A stretch of 41,609 nucleotides of DNA from a virus: positions 1-41,609 of IMG/VR virus record IMGVR_UViG_3300017758_001878; one strand, 5' to 3'. This document shows positions 32,801 to 41,536 of the stretch, piece after piece (position 1 is the stretch's first letter; each line of letters begins with the position of its first letter). Under the pieces are notes generated by a model, which saw only the letters and a program-made list of their open reading frames with translations, was not told the origin of the DNA and ran no database searches. The position numbers were made by a program, and so were the translations under genes.

Positions 32801-35800
32801 ATGTAATTGCTTTGGGTTCTGAAAATGTAGTTGACTTAGTAGGTTTAAATGTACTAAAAAATAACTTGCTTAGTGAAGCTGGCGTTACTCCTGATATGGA
32901 TTCTAACCAAGCTCAAAACCAAATTGATAATTATAAAAAAGAAAAGTTAACTAACGTAGAGGCAGAAAGGTTTGATCAAAACTTAAACAGCTTAGATACA
33001 AACATAAACTCTATAAAAGAAGGTAATAAAAACTATGACAATGTAGAGACGTTGTTAGGTGATGCAGGTAGAAAAGCTAGATTAAACTTAGATGAAAACA
33101 CTCCTAACTGGAACGGTAAACTAGATAAGAGACAAGAGTTAGCGCAGGTTGTAGAAGAAATACATAGAATGGAGACTGAGTCTTATGTCAATAAGGCTAA
33201 AGAAGATACTGAAATACAGAAAGAGTGGGAGCAGTTAAAAGAAAATGCAGCTTCTAAATATGAAGGTGATAAAAGAAAAAAAGAATATAAAGAAAAAATA
33301 AACGCTTTACAAGATGCTTTCTATGCTCAAAGTGGTAGAGCTTTATTTGATCAAGACACTAGAGTGGTAACTGTATCTAGTGATATAGACTTTAAGGCAG
33401 ATCAATTAATGGCTCGTGAAAACATAGGCGCTTTAAAAATAATTGAAATACCTAACATAGAAGATCAGATAAGTTACTTATATACACTAGCTGAGAACGG
33501 TAAGATAAACCCTAAAGACATAAGTCTTTTCACGGATAAGTTAAAACAAGGTGGAAATGGTTTTATTGTAGACAATGAATATATTACAATAAATAAAGAG
33601 GCGGCAGATCAAGCTATGAAAAATGGAGACATTAGAGCTGGCGTTGTTGTATACCACGAGATCAGTCATGCTATAGATGAATCTTATTTTGATACTAAAG
33701 AAGAGTTTAATAAGTATACAGACAACCTCTACAAAGCCACATCGACTAGTGAAAACCCCGTATTAAGATCTTTAAATACAAAGGTTGAAAATGCTTTGTT
33801 AAGTAATGAAGAGTATTCAAATGATGCTAGAAATGATAAAGGCGAATTACTTCCTTTTAACGAAAGAGGTGATACGTTTAAAATAGAATATGCTGCAGAA
33901 ATGCAATCACTTAGCTATGCTTTAGAAAAAGAATTAAACTTAGAAGATACCTATGGTACTCAAAATATACTAAGTAAGTTAGCTAATAGAGCTGGCTTTG
34001 GACTGAAAGTGAATACACCTGAAAAAGCTTTAAGTTATTTAATAGGAAACAATGCAGCTTTTAGAAGAGGTGAATTTACTTCTCAAGTTAGAGCAAAGGT
34101 AGGTAAAGAAGGTATTAAACCTAGACAAGGAGTTAATGACTCTAAGCAAATAGCTGATAGAATAAACATTAGATTTGAAGGTAAAGAAAACTTTAAACCT
34201 ATTCTACCTAAGGACGTAGATACTATGGTTAATAAAGTTGCTAATAGAGCCTGGACTAGATTTGGTAGTGGAGTACCGCTTAATATAAGAGAAGTACATT
34301 ACAGTAGAAGAACATACTTAGATCATGCTAAAAGTAAACTTCGTGAGATAGCGTTAAAATGGGATCCTTCATTAGGTACTTTTCCTAGTTTTATGGCAAA
34401 TAGAGGAATGCAGAGAGCTAACGCATTTGCTACAGATTTGGGTGTTCCAAAAGGAAAAGCCAACGTTAGAATAGGTGAAGACAATGCAGCTGAAAACGTG
34501 CGGTCAACAGACAATACGGAAACTTTAAACAGAAGAGCCGAAGTAGAAGCTAAAGAAGTAAAACCTACTTTAAAAGAAAAAGTAAAGTTTTCAAATCAAG
34601 CAGAAGTAGAAAATAAACTAGAACAAAAACTAGGTAAGGAAATTAGATATAGATTACCTAAATATAATGCCGACACTACTACAAAACAAAAAACTGATTT
34701 TGTAAATGAGTTAGGAAAAGGAATGCAAGGATCTTTTAAAATTGTTATAGACGCAATGGGTGCTAGAAATAAAACCATAAATCTATACGAGCAATTTTTA
34801 AACGAAAACTATGCTACACTGTTAGGGCCAAACGGTCTTACAACTACGTATCTAGCAAAAGCTTTTCCTTTAGCTGTAGAAAAGTATGTTAACGGCATGG
34901 GTTGGGTTAAGTATGATAAATGGAAAGGTAGAACAAAAGGTAGTAAAGACGGGCAAGTAGATTTTTACAGGTCTACTGAACTAGGTCCTATGGCCGGTAG
35001 CACCGCTGGTAATCAAAAAATACGAAGAGTAAAAGATATTAAAAACGCTATACCTTTAGCTAAATTTAAATCTAAATATATTAAACTTGATAATGGTAAG
35101 TTAAAAATACCTCAAATGCCTACGGAAGCTTTAGCTAAACAAATAGCTCAAGAGATAGGATTAGACATGTTTAATGAGCAGATACAAGATGTTGATAGTG
35201 AAATAAGAAGAGACTTTATAGAACGTCAAGAGTTTTTTGGAGCTGATATACTAGACAACTACGTAGAGCAATTAATGTATGATGTTTCTAGACCAAGTGT
35301 TAAAGATCAACTAGCTTTATTTACTGATGGCGAAAGAACAGACTGGTTGGATAATAGAACTAGGTTTTACGACGAAGTTAAAAGATTAAACCTACAAGAG
35401 TTAACTTCTACGCAGATTAAAACAAAATTAAAAAATGCTCATAAAGCTGTTTATGGTGATAGGTTTACAAATGAACAACACATAGGTGTAGCAAATCAAT
35501 TTGGTAACTTGCTTGTACCGCAAAGAAAAACAGGTGTATTAGAGACAGAACAAGAATGGTTTGATTATTTAGAAACTGTAATAACAAATATTGACAATGT
35601 AGAAAATGTTGTTAAATATACAGGCGCGGAGCAGGCTAATTCAGTATCTCTAAGAGATATGAGTACTATGCAAAACGCTAGAGATTTTGTAGAAATTAAT
35701 TTATACAAAGCTTTGAAAGCAAGTTATGGTTCTGAAAGAGCTTTAGACATGATGGTTGCTTTTGTTCCGCCATCTTTCAGTAATGGTATGAAAAAAGCAG

Positions 35801-38800
35801 GTGGTTTTACGCCTCAACCAAATAATACTTTACTTCGTAATCCTTCTAATATGAGTGTAAGAGCAGGTATATTTGGAGATATGTCTGACACTCTTAGATT
35901 AATTCAAAGAATAGACGACGGGGTTGTAAGTATTAGTGATAAAACTATAAAGTTTAACGACGGTAGACCTGATAGAAAAGTAGACATAAATACTAGTGCA
36001 GATGTTTTAATGCAGTATGTAAATGGTAAGTTTGAAAAAAGTAAAGAAAACACTGAAGACAAAGACGGTAACACAGTAGTGTCTTTACAAAATAAAAACA
36101 AATTAGATGCTGATTTAGCTTGGAATTTTTTCATAGACTTTATGAAGGCTTTGAATGCCTCGGGATTAGATAATAACACTACATCACTATTAATGGGTGT
36201 TATGAATGGTAGCAATAATAGCGCTCTTAGGTTAGCCGCTCCTGTATGGGGTAGATCTACTAAAATGCCATATGACACTCTTAAGATACCTATGGTAAGA
36301 GATGGTAAGTTAGTAAAAAAACCTAATGGTGAACAAAAGTATGAACCTGCTTATAGATATGAGCATGCTATACCTGCTAGAGCTGTTTTGTTTTTTGCGT
36401 ATGAATCTATATTTAACGGTAACAAAGAAATTGATCTAGACTTACTTAAAGATGATTACAGGGTTACTATTATTCCTGTTAAAGAAATGGACGATGTCTT
36501 AGGTAATACAGGTTTCACGCAGTCAATGCTTATAGGTTATCAACCTGGCAAGCAAGAGTGGTGGAAAAGATATTATAATATATTTACAAAAGGTAAAATG
36601 CCTTTTGGTTTACAGTCTTATGAAACTGGAGATGTTGTGGGTCAAGAGTTTGAAGATTTTTATAACTCAACCAACGGAACAACTGGTGTTTCTTTAAATG
36701 CTCAGCAAGTTATTGATAAAAATAACAATGCTGATATAGCGATGGAAAAAGCTAGACAAAGTCTTAAGGATTCTAAGAAATTAAAAAAGATTAGAATTTT
36801 TGATTTTGACGATACACTAGCTCAATCTAAGAGTATGGTTATAGTAAACATGCCAGATGGCAGTAGCAGTAGAATAAACGCTACTGAATTTGCTACAGAT
36901 GCTGCTAGGCTAGAAAGCGAAGGAGCTGTCTTTGATTTTGCGGAGTTTAGCAAAGTAGTTGAAGGTAAAAAAGGACCTTTGTTTGATGTTGCTAAAAAAA
37001 TAGCAGACGCAAGAGGTTCAGAAGATTTATTTGTATTAACAGCTAGACCTCAAGATGCTGCTGGACCTATACAAGAGTTTTTAGCTTCAGTAGGTTTAAA
37101 TATACCTTTGCAAAACATTACAGGTTTAGCTGATGGTAAAGCTCAAGCTAAAGCTGATTGGGTTATAAATAAATTTGCAGAAGGCTATAATGACTTTTAC
37201 TTTACTGATGACGCTACTAAAAATGTTAAAGCAGTTAAAGACGCTTTAGATGTTCTAGATGTTAAGTCTAGAGTACAAATAGCTAGAGTTAAGTTTCAAA
37301 AAGATTTAGACTTTGAGTTTAATAAAATGATTGAACGAAACAAAGGCGTAAAAGCAGAAGCTAGATATTCTCAAGTTGTAGCTCAAAGACTAGGTAAAAA
37401 TAAGAAAAGATTTAATTTGTTTTTACCGCCATCAGCAGAAGACTTTAAAGGTTTAACATCTTACATGTTTGCTGGTAAAGGTAAGCAAGGTGAAATGGAT
37501 CAAGACTTTTTTGATAAAGCTTTAATAAGACCTTACACCTCAGCTGTTGCGGCTATAGAAACTGCCAAGCAAAGAGTATCTAATGATTATAGAAACTTGA
37601 TGGCTAACTTTCCTGAAATTAAAAAAGTATTAAGAAGCAAAATACCAGGTGAGCAATTTACTTATGACGAAGCTGTTAGGGTTTATTTATGGGATCAAGC
37701 TGATTTTGAAATACCAGGTATATCTAATAGAGATAGAAACATACTAACTAAAATAGTAAGAGAAGATCCTAACTTGCAATCATTTGCTGATGGAATTCTT
37801 TTGATTACTAAAAAAGATACTTATGTTGAACCTCCTACTTATTGGCAAGGCCAAACAATACTTGGTGATTTAAATACTATAACAACAAAAGTAAATAGAG
37901 CAGAGTATCTATCTGAGTTTAATGAGAATGTAGATGTAATATTTAGCGAACAAAACTTAACTAAAATAGAAGCTGTATACGGTTCTAGAGTTAGAGAGTC
38001 TTTAGAAAATATTATATGGAGAATGAAAAATGGAACCAATAGACCAAAAGGTAGTGACAGGCAGACAAACGCTTGGATGAATTGGTTGAATAGATCCATA
38101 GGTGCTATAATGTTTTTTAATAGAAGATCAGCTTTACTACAGTTAATATCTAGTGTTAACTTTATAAACTGGTCTGACAATAATCCTTTTATGGCTGGTA
38201 AAGCTTTTGCAAATCAAAATCAATACTGGTCTGACGTAGTAATGTTATTTAATTCTGATAAATTAAAGCAACGTAGAGCTGGTTTAAAAGGTGATATTAA
38301 TGAAGCTGAAATTGCAGCTGCAGTTAAAGGTTCTAAAAACAAAATGAGTACCTTTATAAGTATATTATTAAGAAACGGTTTTGTATTTACTCAAGTAGCA
38401 GATAGTGTGGCTATAGCAACTGGTGGTGCAACATTTTATAGAAATAGAATTAATACGTATAAAAAACAAGGGCTAAGTCAAACAGAGGCAGAGACCAAAG
38501 CATTTGAAGATTTTTCTAGAACATCTGAAGAATCTCAGCAGTCAGCAGATCCCTCTATGATATCACAGCAGCAAGCTGGTATGTTAGGTAGGTTTTTACT
38601 TAACTTTCAAAACACACCTATGCAGTACACGAGGTTGATGAAAAAAGCTGGACTTGATTTGGTGAACGGTAGAGGCGATGCTAAAACTAATATATCAAAA
38701 ATAGTTTACTACGGTATAGTTCAGAATTTAATATTCTCAACATTACAAAACGCCTTGTTTGCTATGATACCTGGCTTTGATGAACCAGACGATGAGCTAA

Positions 38801-39561
38801 CTGAAGAAGAACAGTTAAAAAAATACGGTGAAGTATTAAGTAAAAAAGAAGATAGAATAGCAAATAGTATGATAGATACTATATTAAGAGGTTCTGGTGT
38901 AGGTGGAGCTGTTATATCTACGATTAAAAACGCTATAAGAAGATATAACTTTGAAGAAAAGAAAGGGTTTACAGCTGATCATACATACACGGTATTAGAG
39001 CTTGCAAATTTATCTCCAGCGTTAGGGTCTAAATTAAGAAAAATTTATTCTGCTATACAAACAAAGAAGTTTGAAAGAGATGTTATAGCTGAAAAAGGAT
39101 TTAGTGTTACAATTGATGGTAGATTTCAATTAAGCCCGTCATATCAAGTTGTTGGTAGTGTAGTTTCTGGAGCTGCTAATATACCAATGGATAGAATGGT
39201 TGCAGAGATAAATGCTATTACAGAAGCTTTTGATAATAGAAATACTATATACCAAAGAGTAGCTTTAGCTTTAGGATTCAGAACATGGGATGTTAATTCT
39301 AAAATAGAAGAATTTGATTTAATAAAAGCAGATGCTAAAATTCGTAGAAAAGAAGAAGGTAAAATAAAAGCTAAAGAAACTAGAAAAAGAAAAGCTCAAG
39401 AAAAAGCAAGACTTAAAAAACTAGAAGAAGAAAAATACAATAACATGAGTGAGGATCAAAAGTTAGAGTATGATCTTAAGAAGGACAAAGAGTTTCAAGA
39501 AAAAATAGATAGCGCTATAGAAAAAGCTATGGAAAAACTAGATAAACTTTATAACGAATGA
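29815..39561 (+). CDS. Giant polyvalent internal/ejected virion protein (3248 aa)
   Basis: One unbroken 3248-residue frame. Parts, in order: a charged helical start; small-residue hydrophobic stretches near 720-760, 816-835 and 916-940; a zinc-protease motif VVVYHEISHAID with H1281-E1282-H1285; a sigma-70 region-2-like segment (DHAKSKLREIALKWDP at 1503-1518, FPSFMANRGMQRANAF at 1523-1538); a HAD phosphatase with DFDDT at 2330-2334, VLTARP near T2409, a KAQAKADW lysine block near 2442-2449 and FTDDATKN at 2463-2470; then a helical membrane-active-looking region (GAIMFFNRRSALLQLISSV near 2763; RFLLNFQNTPMQYTRLMKKA near 2924; LIFSTLQNALFAMIPGF near 2973) and a Lys/Glu coiled tail. This is a polyvalent ejection protein, the role of T7 gp16, with enzymes for the new host. 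The sigma-like call is the weakest. Confidence 0.8.
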   Translation: MYVNPETGQRYTYDELVGLAGGVELVDQYISQNGLAELGDVEEIETENIDFQQVTVPNAGASVVTDIDPAPENTELDLENISLASATDVFDEDPFKELKQAKANLAHFNNELFDPNNGRAGLAQRKKLEKLVKDAQTKIEQGDINLEIPETIIRKGNEEVILALQGEFSGIVFDDNSYFLDDKITANLGGDKVTLDLNPLTEKGEKEFFENYKKIQEYEKTIKAKNAFEQGAFSNIMNAFDSGALNVEDVNDNLKDTAYTFEPVEQEGLVIGYELKQNGQVVASDIFNQEIEGPVRIGNTDSIENYIAKNFTKEDLSKSMANMYPLLSTHLKTLDLEETKRIDAVNSKPDEELFDYDVLSGQFSKLADILKNKEYFTEAEQKAIDYMLKFSANPEGRGEYVDSGSMFTEDELVMLTPEEQLDYVRNLDFLDTMQFADEGVRIDNAALKEKLLNNNLWSNAIDYSVKTQREGAIAKAKQTAAESVMYDYDRRERELVRIGLLVQNAGYDIIKDEIKSEAKIIQNYNDTTSSIIEGEINLIANSLKDIPAKIGYTKTDGIVDNTLFFNLETTKELTEDQQQVYNEANARLITLQNTLGRLESDYKKTIENYVNHVAEASQFREDTNVVVGKDEEGKDVKRNILNEFGSVFKEYEIGSLVAKDFTDASYNIALALPTLFNSEWAINEQKALQRKEEYYKSSAAYDDAFGEGEFGLYSVRTLFQQAPNIILAIGTGSAGNALKLSDGLVKTSIASTFGVTSGTDMYRNLSVQADLLDMANKQVETLNSLWEAGRIDQFDYSQGLLDAEKTIAMGEMTPFQISAASVATGIIEGGVTRYIGSANNTFKFLKDVKGQGQINIYNLFNKPSLNAWGSFAIEGGKRIGGELVEENLIYGGTQGISESLILQRDADWSQFDDTTLATLITAGFANTSGIATSAITQMSATKKFREKINKATSEVQEMVNLMNGPGVSQNQRKTFTAAIKQKLIDIGAEQTALGVDVIALGSENVVDLVGLNVLKNNLLSEAGVTPDMDSNQAQNQIDNYKKEKLTNVEAERFDQNLNSLDTNINSIKEGNKNYDNVETLLGDAGRKARLNLDENTPNWNGKLDKRQELAQVVEEIHRMETESYVNKAKEDTEIQKEWEQLKENAASKYEGDKRKKEYKEKINALQDAFYAQSGRALFDQDTRVVTVSSDIDFKADQLMARENIGALKIIEIPNIEDQISYLYTLAENGKINPKDISLFTDKLKQGGNGFIVDNEYITINKEAADQAMKNGDIRAGVVVYHEISHAIDESYFDTKEEFNKYTDNLYKATSTSENPVLRSLNTKVENALLSNEEYSNDARNDKGELLPFNERGDTFKIEYAAEMQSLSYALEKELNLEDTYGTQNILSKLANRAGFGLKVNTPEKALSYLIGNNAAFRRGEFTSQVRAKVGKEGIKPRQGVNDSKQIADRINIRFEGKENFKPILPKDVDTMVNKVANRAWTRFGSGVPLNIREVHYSRRTYLDHAKSKLREIALKWDPSLGTFPSFMANRGMQRANAFATDLGVPKGKANVRIGEDNAAENVRSTDNTETLNRRAEVEAKEVKPTLKEKVKFSNQAEVENKLEQKLGKEIRYRLPKYNADTTTKQKTDFVNELGKGMQGSFKIVIDAMGARNKTINLYEQFLNENYATLLGPNGLTTTYLAKAFPLAVEKYVNGMGWVKYDKWKGRTKGSKDGQVDFYRSTELGPMAGSTAGNQKIRRVKDIKNAIPLAKFKSKYIKLDNGKLKIPQMPTEALAKQIAQEIGLDMFNEQIQDVDSEIRRDFIERQEFFGADILDNYVEQLMYDVSRPSVKDQLALFTDGERTDWLDNRTRFYDEVKRLNLQELTSTQIKTKLKNAHKAVYGDRFTNEQHIGVANQFGNLLVPQRKTGVLETEQEWFDYLETVITNIDNVENVVKYTGAEQANSVSLRDMSTMQNARDFVEINLYKALKASYGSERALDMMVAFVPPSFSNGMKKAGGFTPQPNNTLLRNPSNMSVRAGIFGDMSDTLRLIQRIDDGVVSISDKTIKFNDGRPDRKVDINTSADVLMQYVNGKFEKSKENTEDKDGNTVVSLQNKNKLDADLAWNFFIDFMKALNASGLDNNTTSLLMGVMNGSNNSALRLAAPVWGRSTKMPYDTLKIPMVRDGKLVKKPNGEQKYEPAYRYEHAIPARAVLFFAYESIFNGNKEIDLDLLKDDYRVTIIPVKEMDDVLGNTGFTQSMLIGYQPGKQEWWKRYYNIFTKGKMPFGLQSYETGDVVGQEFEDFYNSTNGTTGVSLNAQQVIDKNNNADIAMEKARQSLKDSKKLKKIRIFDFDDTLAQSKSMVIVNMPDGSSSRINATEFATDAARLESEGAVFDFAEFSKVVEGKKGPLFDVAKKIADARGSEDLFVLTARPQDAAGPIQEFLASVGLNIPLQNITGLADGKAQAKADWVINKFAEGYNDFYFTDDATKNVKAVKDALDVLDVKSRVQIARVKFQKDLDFEFNKMIERNKGVKAEARYSQVVAQRLGKNKKRFNLFLPPSAEDFKGLTSYMFAGKGKQGEMDQDFFDKALIRPYTSAVAAIETAKQRVSNDYRNLMANFPEIKKVLRSKIPGEQFTYDEAVRVYLWDQADFEIPGISNRDRNILTKIVREDPNLQSFADGILLITKKDTYVEPPTYWQGQTILGDLNTITTKVNRAEYLSEFNENVDVIFSEQNLTKIEAVYGSRVRESLENIIWRMKNGTNRPKGSDRQTNAWMNWLNRSIGAIMFFNRRSALLQLISSVNFINWSDNNPFMAGKAFANQNQYWSDVVMLFNSDKLKQRRAGLKGDINEAEIAAAVKGSKNKMSTFISILLRNGFVFTQVADSVAIATGGATFYRNRINTYKKQGLSQTEAETKAFEDFSRTSEESQQSADPSMISQQQAGMLGRFLLNFQNTPMQYTRLMKKAGLDLVNGRGDAKTNISKIVYYGIVQNLIFSTLQNALFAMIPGFDEPDDELTEEEQLKKYGEVLSKKEDRIANSMIDTILRGSGVGGAVISTIKNAIRRYNFEEKKGFTADHTYTVLELANLSPALGSKLRKIYSAIQTKKFERDVIAEKGFSVTIDGRFQLSPSYQVVGSVVSGAANIPMDRMVAEINAITEAFDNRNTIYQRVALALGFRTWDVNSKIEEFDLIKADAKIRRKEEGKIKAKETRKRKAQEKARLKKLEEEKYNNMSEDQKLEYDLKKDKEFQEKIDSAIEKAMEKLDKLYNE

Positions 39562-39983
39562 GAACGATAAATAAAATAATAGTACACTGTTCAGCTACAC
39601 AAGAAGGTAGAGATTTAGATGCTGCAGAGATAAATCGTTGGCATTTAAAAAGAGGCTGGAACGGTATAGGTTACCATTATGTAGTTTTATTAGACGGTAC
39701 TATAGAGTATGGTCGTAGTATATACAAACAAGGCGCTCATGTTAAAGGTGAAAATGAAGGTTCTATAGGAATTTGCTATATTGGAGGCGTTGAATCAGAG
39801 CGTGGGTCTAATGGCAAATGGATTGCTAAAGATACTAGAACACCAGAACAAAAAGAAAGTTTATTATTGTTAATTAAAACATTAAAGAAGATGCATGTAG
39901 AAGCTACAATACATGGCCACAACGAGTTTGCGGCGAAGAGCTGCCCGTGTTTCGATGCTAATAAAGAATACTGTAATATATAA
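39558..39983 (+). CDS. N-acetylmuramoyl-L-alanine amidase (endolysin)
   Basis: A 141-residue amidase of T7-lysozyme type (amidase_2 fold) that would cut the bond between muramic acid and the peptide stem. It has IIVHCSAT with H10, GIGYHYVVLLDGTIEYGR (about 36-53) with the substrate-side aromatic, QGAHVKGENEGSIGICYIGG (58-77), and the end HGHNEFAAKSCPCFD with H121, K127 and C129. In T7 lysozyme, H17, H122 and C130 bind zinc and K128 is nearby; the spacing H121-C129 matches. There is no signal peptide, so a holin must release it. The ATG overlaps the giant gene's stop by four bases (ATGA). In T7 this protein also inhibits the phage RNA polymerase; that is unknown here. Confidence 0.92.
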   Translation: MRTINKIIVHCSATQEGRDLDAAEINRWHLKRGWNGIGYHYVVLLDGTIEYGRSIYKQGAHVKGENEGSIGICYIGGVESERGSNGKWIAKDTRTPEQKESLLLLIKTLKKMHVEATIHGHNEFAAKSCPCFDANKEYCNI

Positions 39984-39993
39984 ATATTAAAAA

Positions 39994-40281
39994 ATGGCTT
40001 ATAAAGTAAAAGGACCTGCTATAAAAGAAAAAGCTTACGAAAAGCAAAACAGGAAAATGCGTAAAGATTATACTGCTGAAACTGGTAAAAAACTAGGATC
40101 AAGACAAACGTCTGGAACTGGAAAGCGTAGAGTTTCTTTTGCTTGTAGATTTGCTGGTATGGCAGGCGCAATGAAAGATGCTAAAGGCGAACCAACTAAA
40201 AAAGCAATGGCTTTAAAAAAATGGGGGTTTGGTAGTGTTGCAGCTGCTAGAACTTTTTGTAATAAACACAAAGAAAAATGA
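39994..40281 (+). CDS. Small basic protein of unknown function (95 aa)
   Basis: A 95-residue basic protein, about one quarter Lys/Arg. The first half is lysine-rich and probably disordered (KVKGPAIKEKAYEKQNRKMR). The second half is a compact motif, RRVSFACRFAGMAGAMKDA (about 46-64), then GEPTKKAMALKKWGFGS and an AARTFCNKHKEK end. The RVSFA, G-M-G, KKAMALKKWGF and FC-x-K-HK pattern is one I recall from short proteins of marine phages and some bacteria (domain of unknown function); it may bind nucleic acid. KGPA is shared with the protein at 2678. It overlaps the next start by four bases (ATGA). Confidence 0.65.
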   Translation: MAYKVKGPAIKEKAYEKQNRKMRKDYTAETGKKLGSRQTSGTGKRRVSFACRFAGMAGAMKDAKGEPTKKAMALKKWGFGSVAAARTFCNKHKEK

Positions 40282-40832
40282 GAGATAAAATTAGAGGAAT
40301 AAAAGGATTCCATATGGGTGCGGCTAATCCTACACCACTAGATGAACTCAGAAGAAAAGATGCGCCTAGAGGTAGTCAAGCTACTATATCCGCTCCTACA
40401 CCTGAAGATAGTACTTGGCAACAATTTAAAACCTTTGTTAGTAATCCGTTTGATGGCACTAGAGCTTTGGTAAACGAGGCAAGAGGAGATATAAGAGAAG
40501 CTTTTGGTTTAAGTGATCAAGGCGATAGAGATGGAGTTTATGGTAGTCTTACTAATTTAAGAAGAGCTAATGACTCGGAAGACCAACAAACTAAACAAGC
40601 TTTGAATAGATCAAGCACTTTTAATTCTATTTCTTCTATGGTACCAGCTGCTTTAACGGCTCAAACAGTTTCTGATGCTATTAGTGGTGATGTTGCTGCA
40701 TTAGCTACTAAAAAATTAAACAAAATACCTGGTGTAAAACAAGTAATTAAAAATCCAAAGATAGCTAAAGATGTAGCTAAAACCGCCTACAACACCTTAA
40801 AAACAAATAAAAACGTAGTAAGTAAAACATAA
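40278..40832 (+). CDS. Protein of unknown function near lysis genes (184 aa)
   Basis: A 184-residue protein with an ATG overlapping the preceding stop. Another ATG at residue 13 (MGAANP) is a possible start and would put the GAAN motif at the N-terminus. It is charged and disordered at first (DELRRKDAPRGSQATISAPT), then helical (FKTFVSNPFDGTRALVNEAR; TLAAQTVSDAIS-like). The basic tail is KKLNKIPGVKQVIKNPKIAK. No enzyme motif or signal is visible. The GAA motif links it loosely to the small virion-type genes in the left part. It might be a minor internal protein rather than a lysis factor. The stop and the next start share a base (TAATG). Confidence 0.55.
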   Translation: MRDKIRGIKGFHMGAANPTPLDELRRKDAPRGSQATISAPTPEDSTWQQFKTFVSNPFDGTRALVNEARGDIREAFGLSDQGDRDGVYGSLTNLRRANDSEDQQTKQALNRSSTFNSISSMVPAALTAQTVSDAISGDVAALATKKLNKIPGVKQVIKNPKIAKDVAKTAYNTLKTNKNVVSKT

Positions 40833-40993
40833 TGGATATACAACAACTTAAACTCTACTTAATCAACGGATCAACTTTGGGCGTAACAACATTTACTAAA
40901 ATAGAAATGGGATTAAAAATAGTTCTTTTACTAGTCACTATAGGCTATACTATATCAAAATGGAAAGAAATTAACAATAAAAAAAATAAATAA
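40832..40993 (+). CDS. Single-membrane-segment miniprotein, holin/spanin candidate (53 aa)
   Basis: A 53-residue gene beginning at ATG 40832 (TAATG overlap with the previous stop) and ending at TAA 40991-40993. It has a polar start (DIQQLKLYLINGSTLGVTTF), one membrane helix (MGLKIVLLLVTIGYTISKW, residues 26-44) and a Lys/Asn-rich cytoplasmic-type tail. One hydrophobic segment with a basic C-terminus in a cluster beside the amidase is the look of a small holin, antiholin or pinholin. I recall similar miniproteins in marine podoviruses. A second holin-like gene is present at 6827, so the two could be holin and antiholin. Confidence 0.65.
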   Translation: MDIQQLKLYLINGSTLGVTTFTKIEMGLKIVLLLVTIGYTISKWKEINNKKNK

Positions 40994-40996
40994 ATT

Positions 40997-41137
40997 ATGG
41001 GAAAATTATTAGTAAAATTAGGATTATGGATGCAAGCTTGTTGGTTAAAGCTAATGTGCAAATGGAATTGGTTAGTATCTAAATTAATTGTAGATGTTAA
41101 AGATTGTCCAGTAGCAAAATGCGTTTGTAAGAAATAA
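40997..41137 (+). CDS. Cysteine/tryptophan-rich miniprotein (46 aa)
   Basis: A 46-residue gene from ATG 40997 to TAA 41135-41137. It is amphipathic and basic with four tryptophans, five cysteines and many Lys/Leu (KLLVKLGLWMQACWLKLMCK, then WNWLVSKLIVDVKD and CPVAKCVCKK). The C-terminal CPxxxCxC could bind metal; the rest looks like a membrane-surface helix. It starts three bases after the previous gene and has an A-rich leader. I do not recognise it. Given the neighbours it may disturb the membrane, for example as a lysis helper, but that is inferred from composition only. Confidence 0.55.
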   Translation: MGKLLVKLGLWMQACWLKLMCKWNWLVSKLIVDVKDCPVAKCVCKK

Positions 41138-41139
41138 AT

Positions 41140-41490
41140 ATGAAAAGTATAAACCGTTTAAGGGGAGCAGCTAAAAGAGGCGCGGCTAATAAGTATAGTA
41201 ATTTTGCACAAACTATACAAAGCGCTATTAGCGCTATGCCAGGAATGTCACCAACTCCTTTTGCTAGCGAAATTCCATTTTCTACTGAAATATCTGTAGA
41301 AGATAGACAAAAACTTAATGATAAAGCAGACATACAAGTTGGAATAAATAACATAGAAGATGTTATGAAAAATGAAGACAACTATAGAAAAAGTGGTAAA
41401 ATGAAAGGTAAGGCTAAAAGAGAAATTAGAAAAAATCAAAGAGAAATAAAGCCTAAAAGAGAAGAATATAGAAAAAAATATGATGAATAA
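41140..41490 (+). CDS. Last gene of the operon, basic GAA-motif protein (116 aa)
   Basis: A 116-residue protein starting two bases after the preceding stop. The first 20 residues are basic with two GAA motifs (RLRGAAKRGAANKYS, positions 9 and 14), then a small-residue SAISAMPGMSPTPFASEIPF part, an acidic ISVEDRQKLNDKADIQVG helix and a very basic end (KGKAKREIRKNQREIKPKRE). There is no signal or catalytic motif. The basic ends suggest nucleic-acid or membrane contact; the GAAK/GAAN repeats tie it to small genes near 4235 and 5840. It is directly followed by two hairpins, the second a strong terminator. Confidence 0.55.
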   Translation: MKSINRLRGAAKRGAANKYSNFAQTIQSAISAMPGMSPTPFASEIPFSTEISVEDRQKLNDKADIQVGINNIEDVMKNEDNYRKSGKMKGKAKREIRKNQREIKPKREEYRKKYDE

Positions 41491-41530
41491 GGAACAAAGA
41501 TAACTGGGCGTACCATACCCAAAAGTTCCT
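41490..41530 (+). other. Nested stem-loop upstream of the operon terminator
   Basis: AGGAAC (41490-41495) is complementary to GTTCCT (41525-41530), and within it TGGG (41505-41508) pairs with CCCA (41518-41521). It has no U-run. It could protect the 3' end of the transcript or be part of a larger termination structure with the next hairpin. Confidence 0.45.
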
Positions 41531-41536
41531 GTAACC

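Noticed and set aside
34297-34443. A complete sigma factor in the giant protein
   Set aside because: Only a region-2-like stretch is visible; no convincing region 4 helix-turn-helix was found after it, so only a sigma-like segment is reported.
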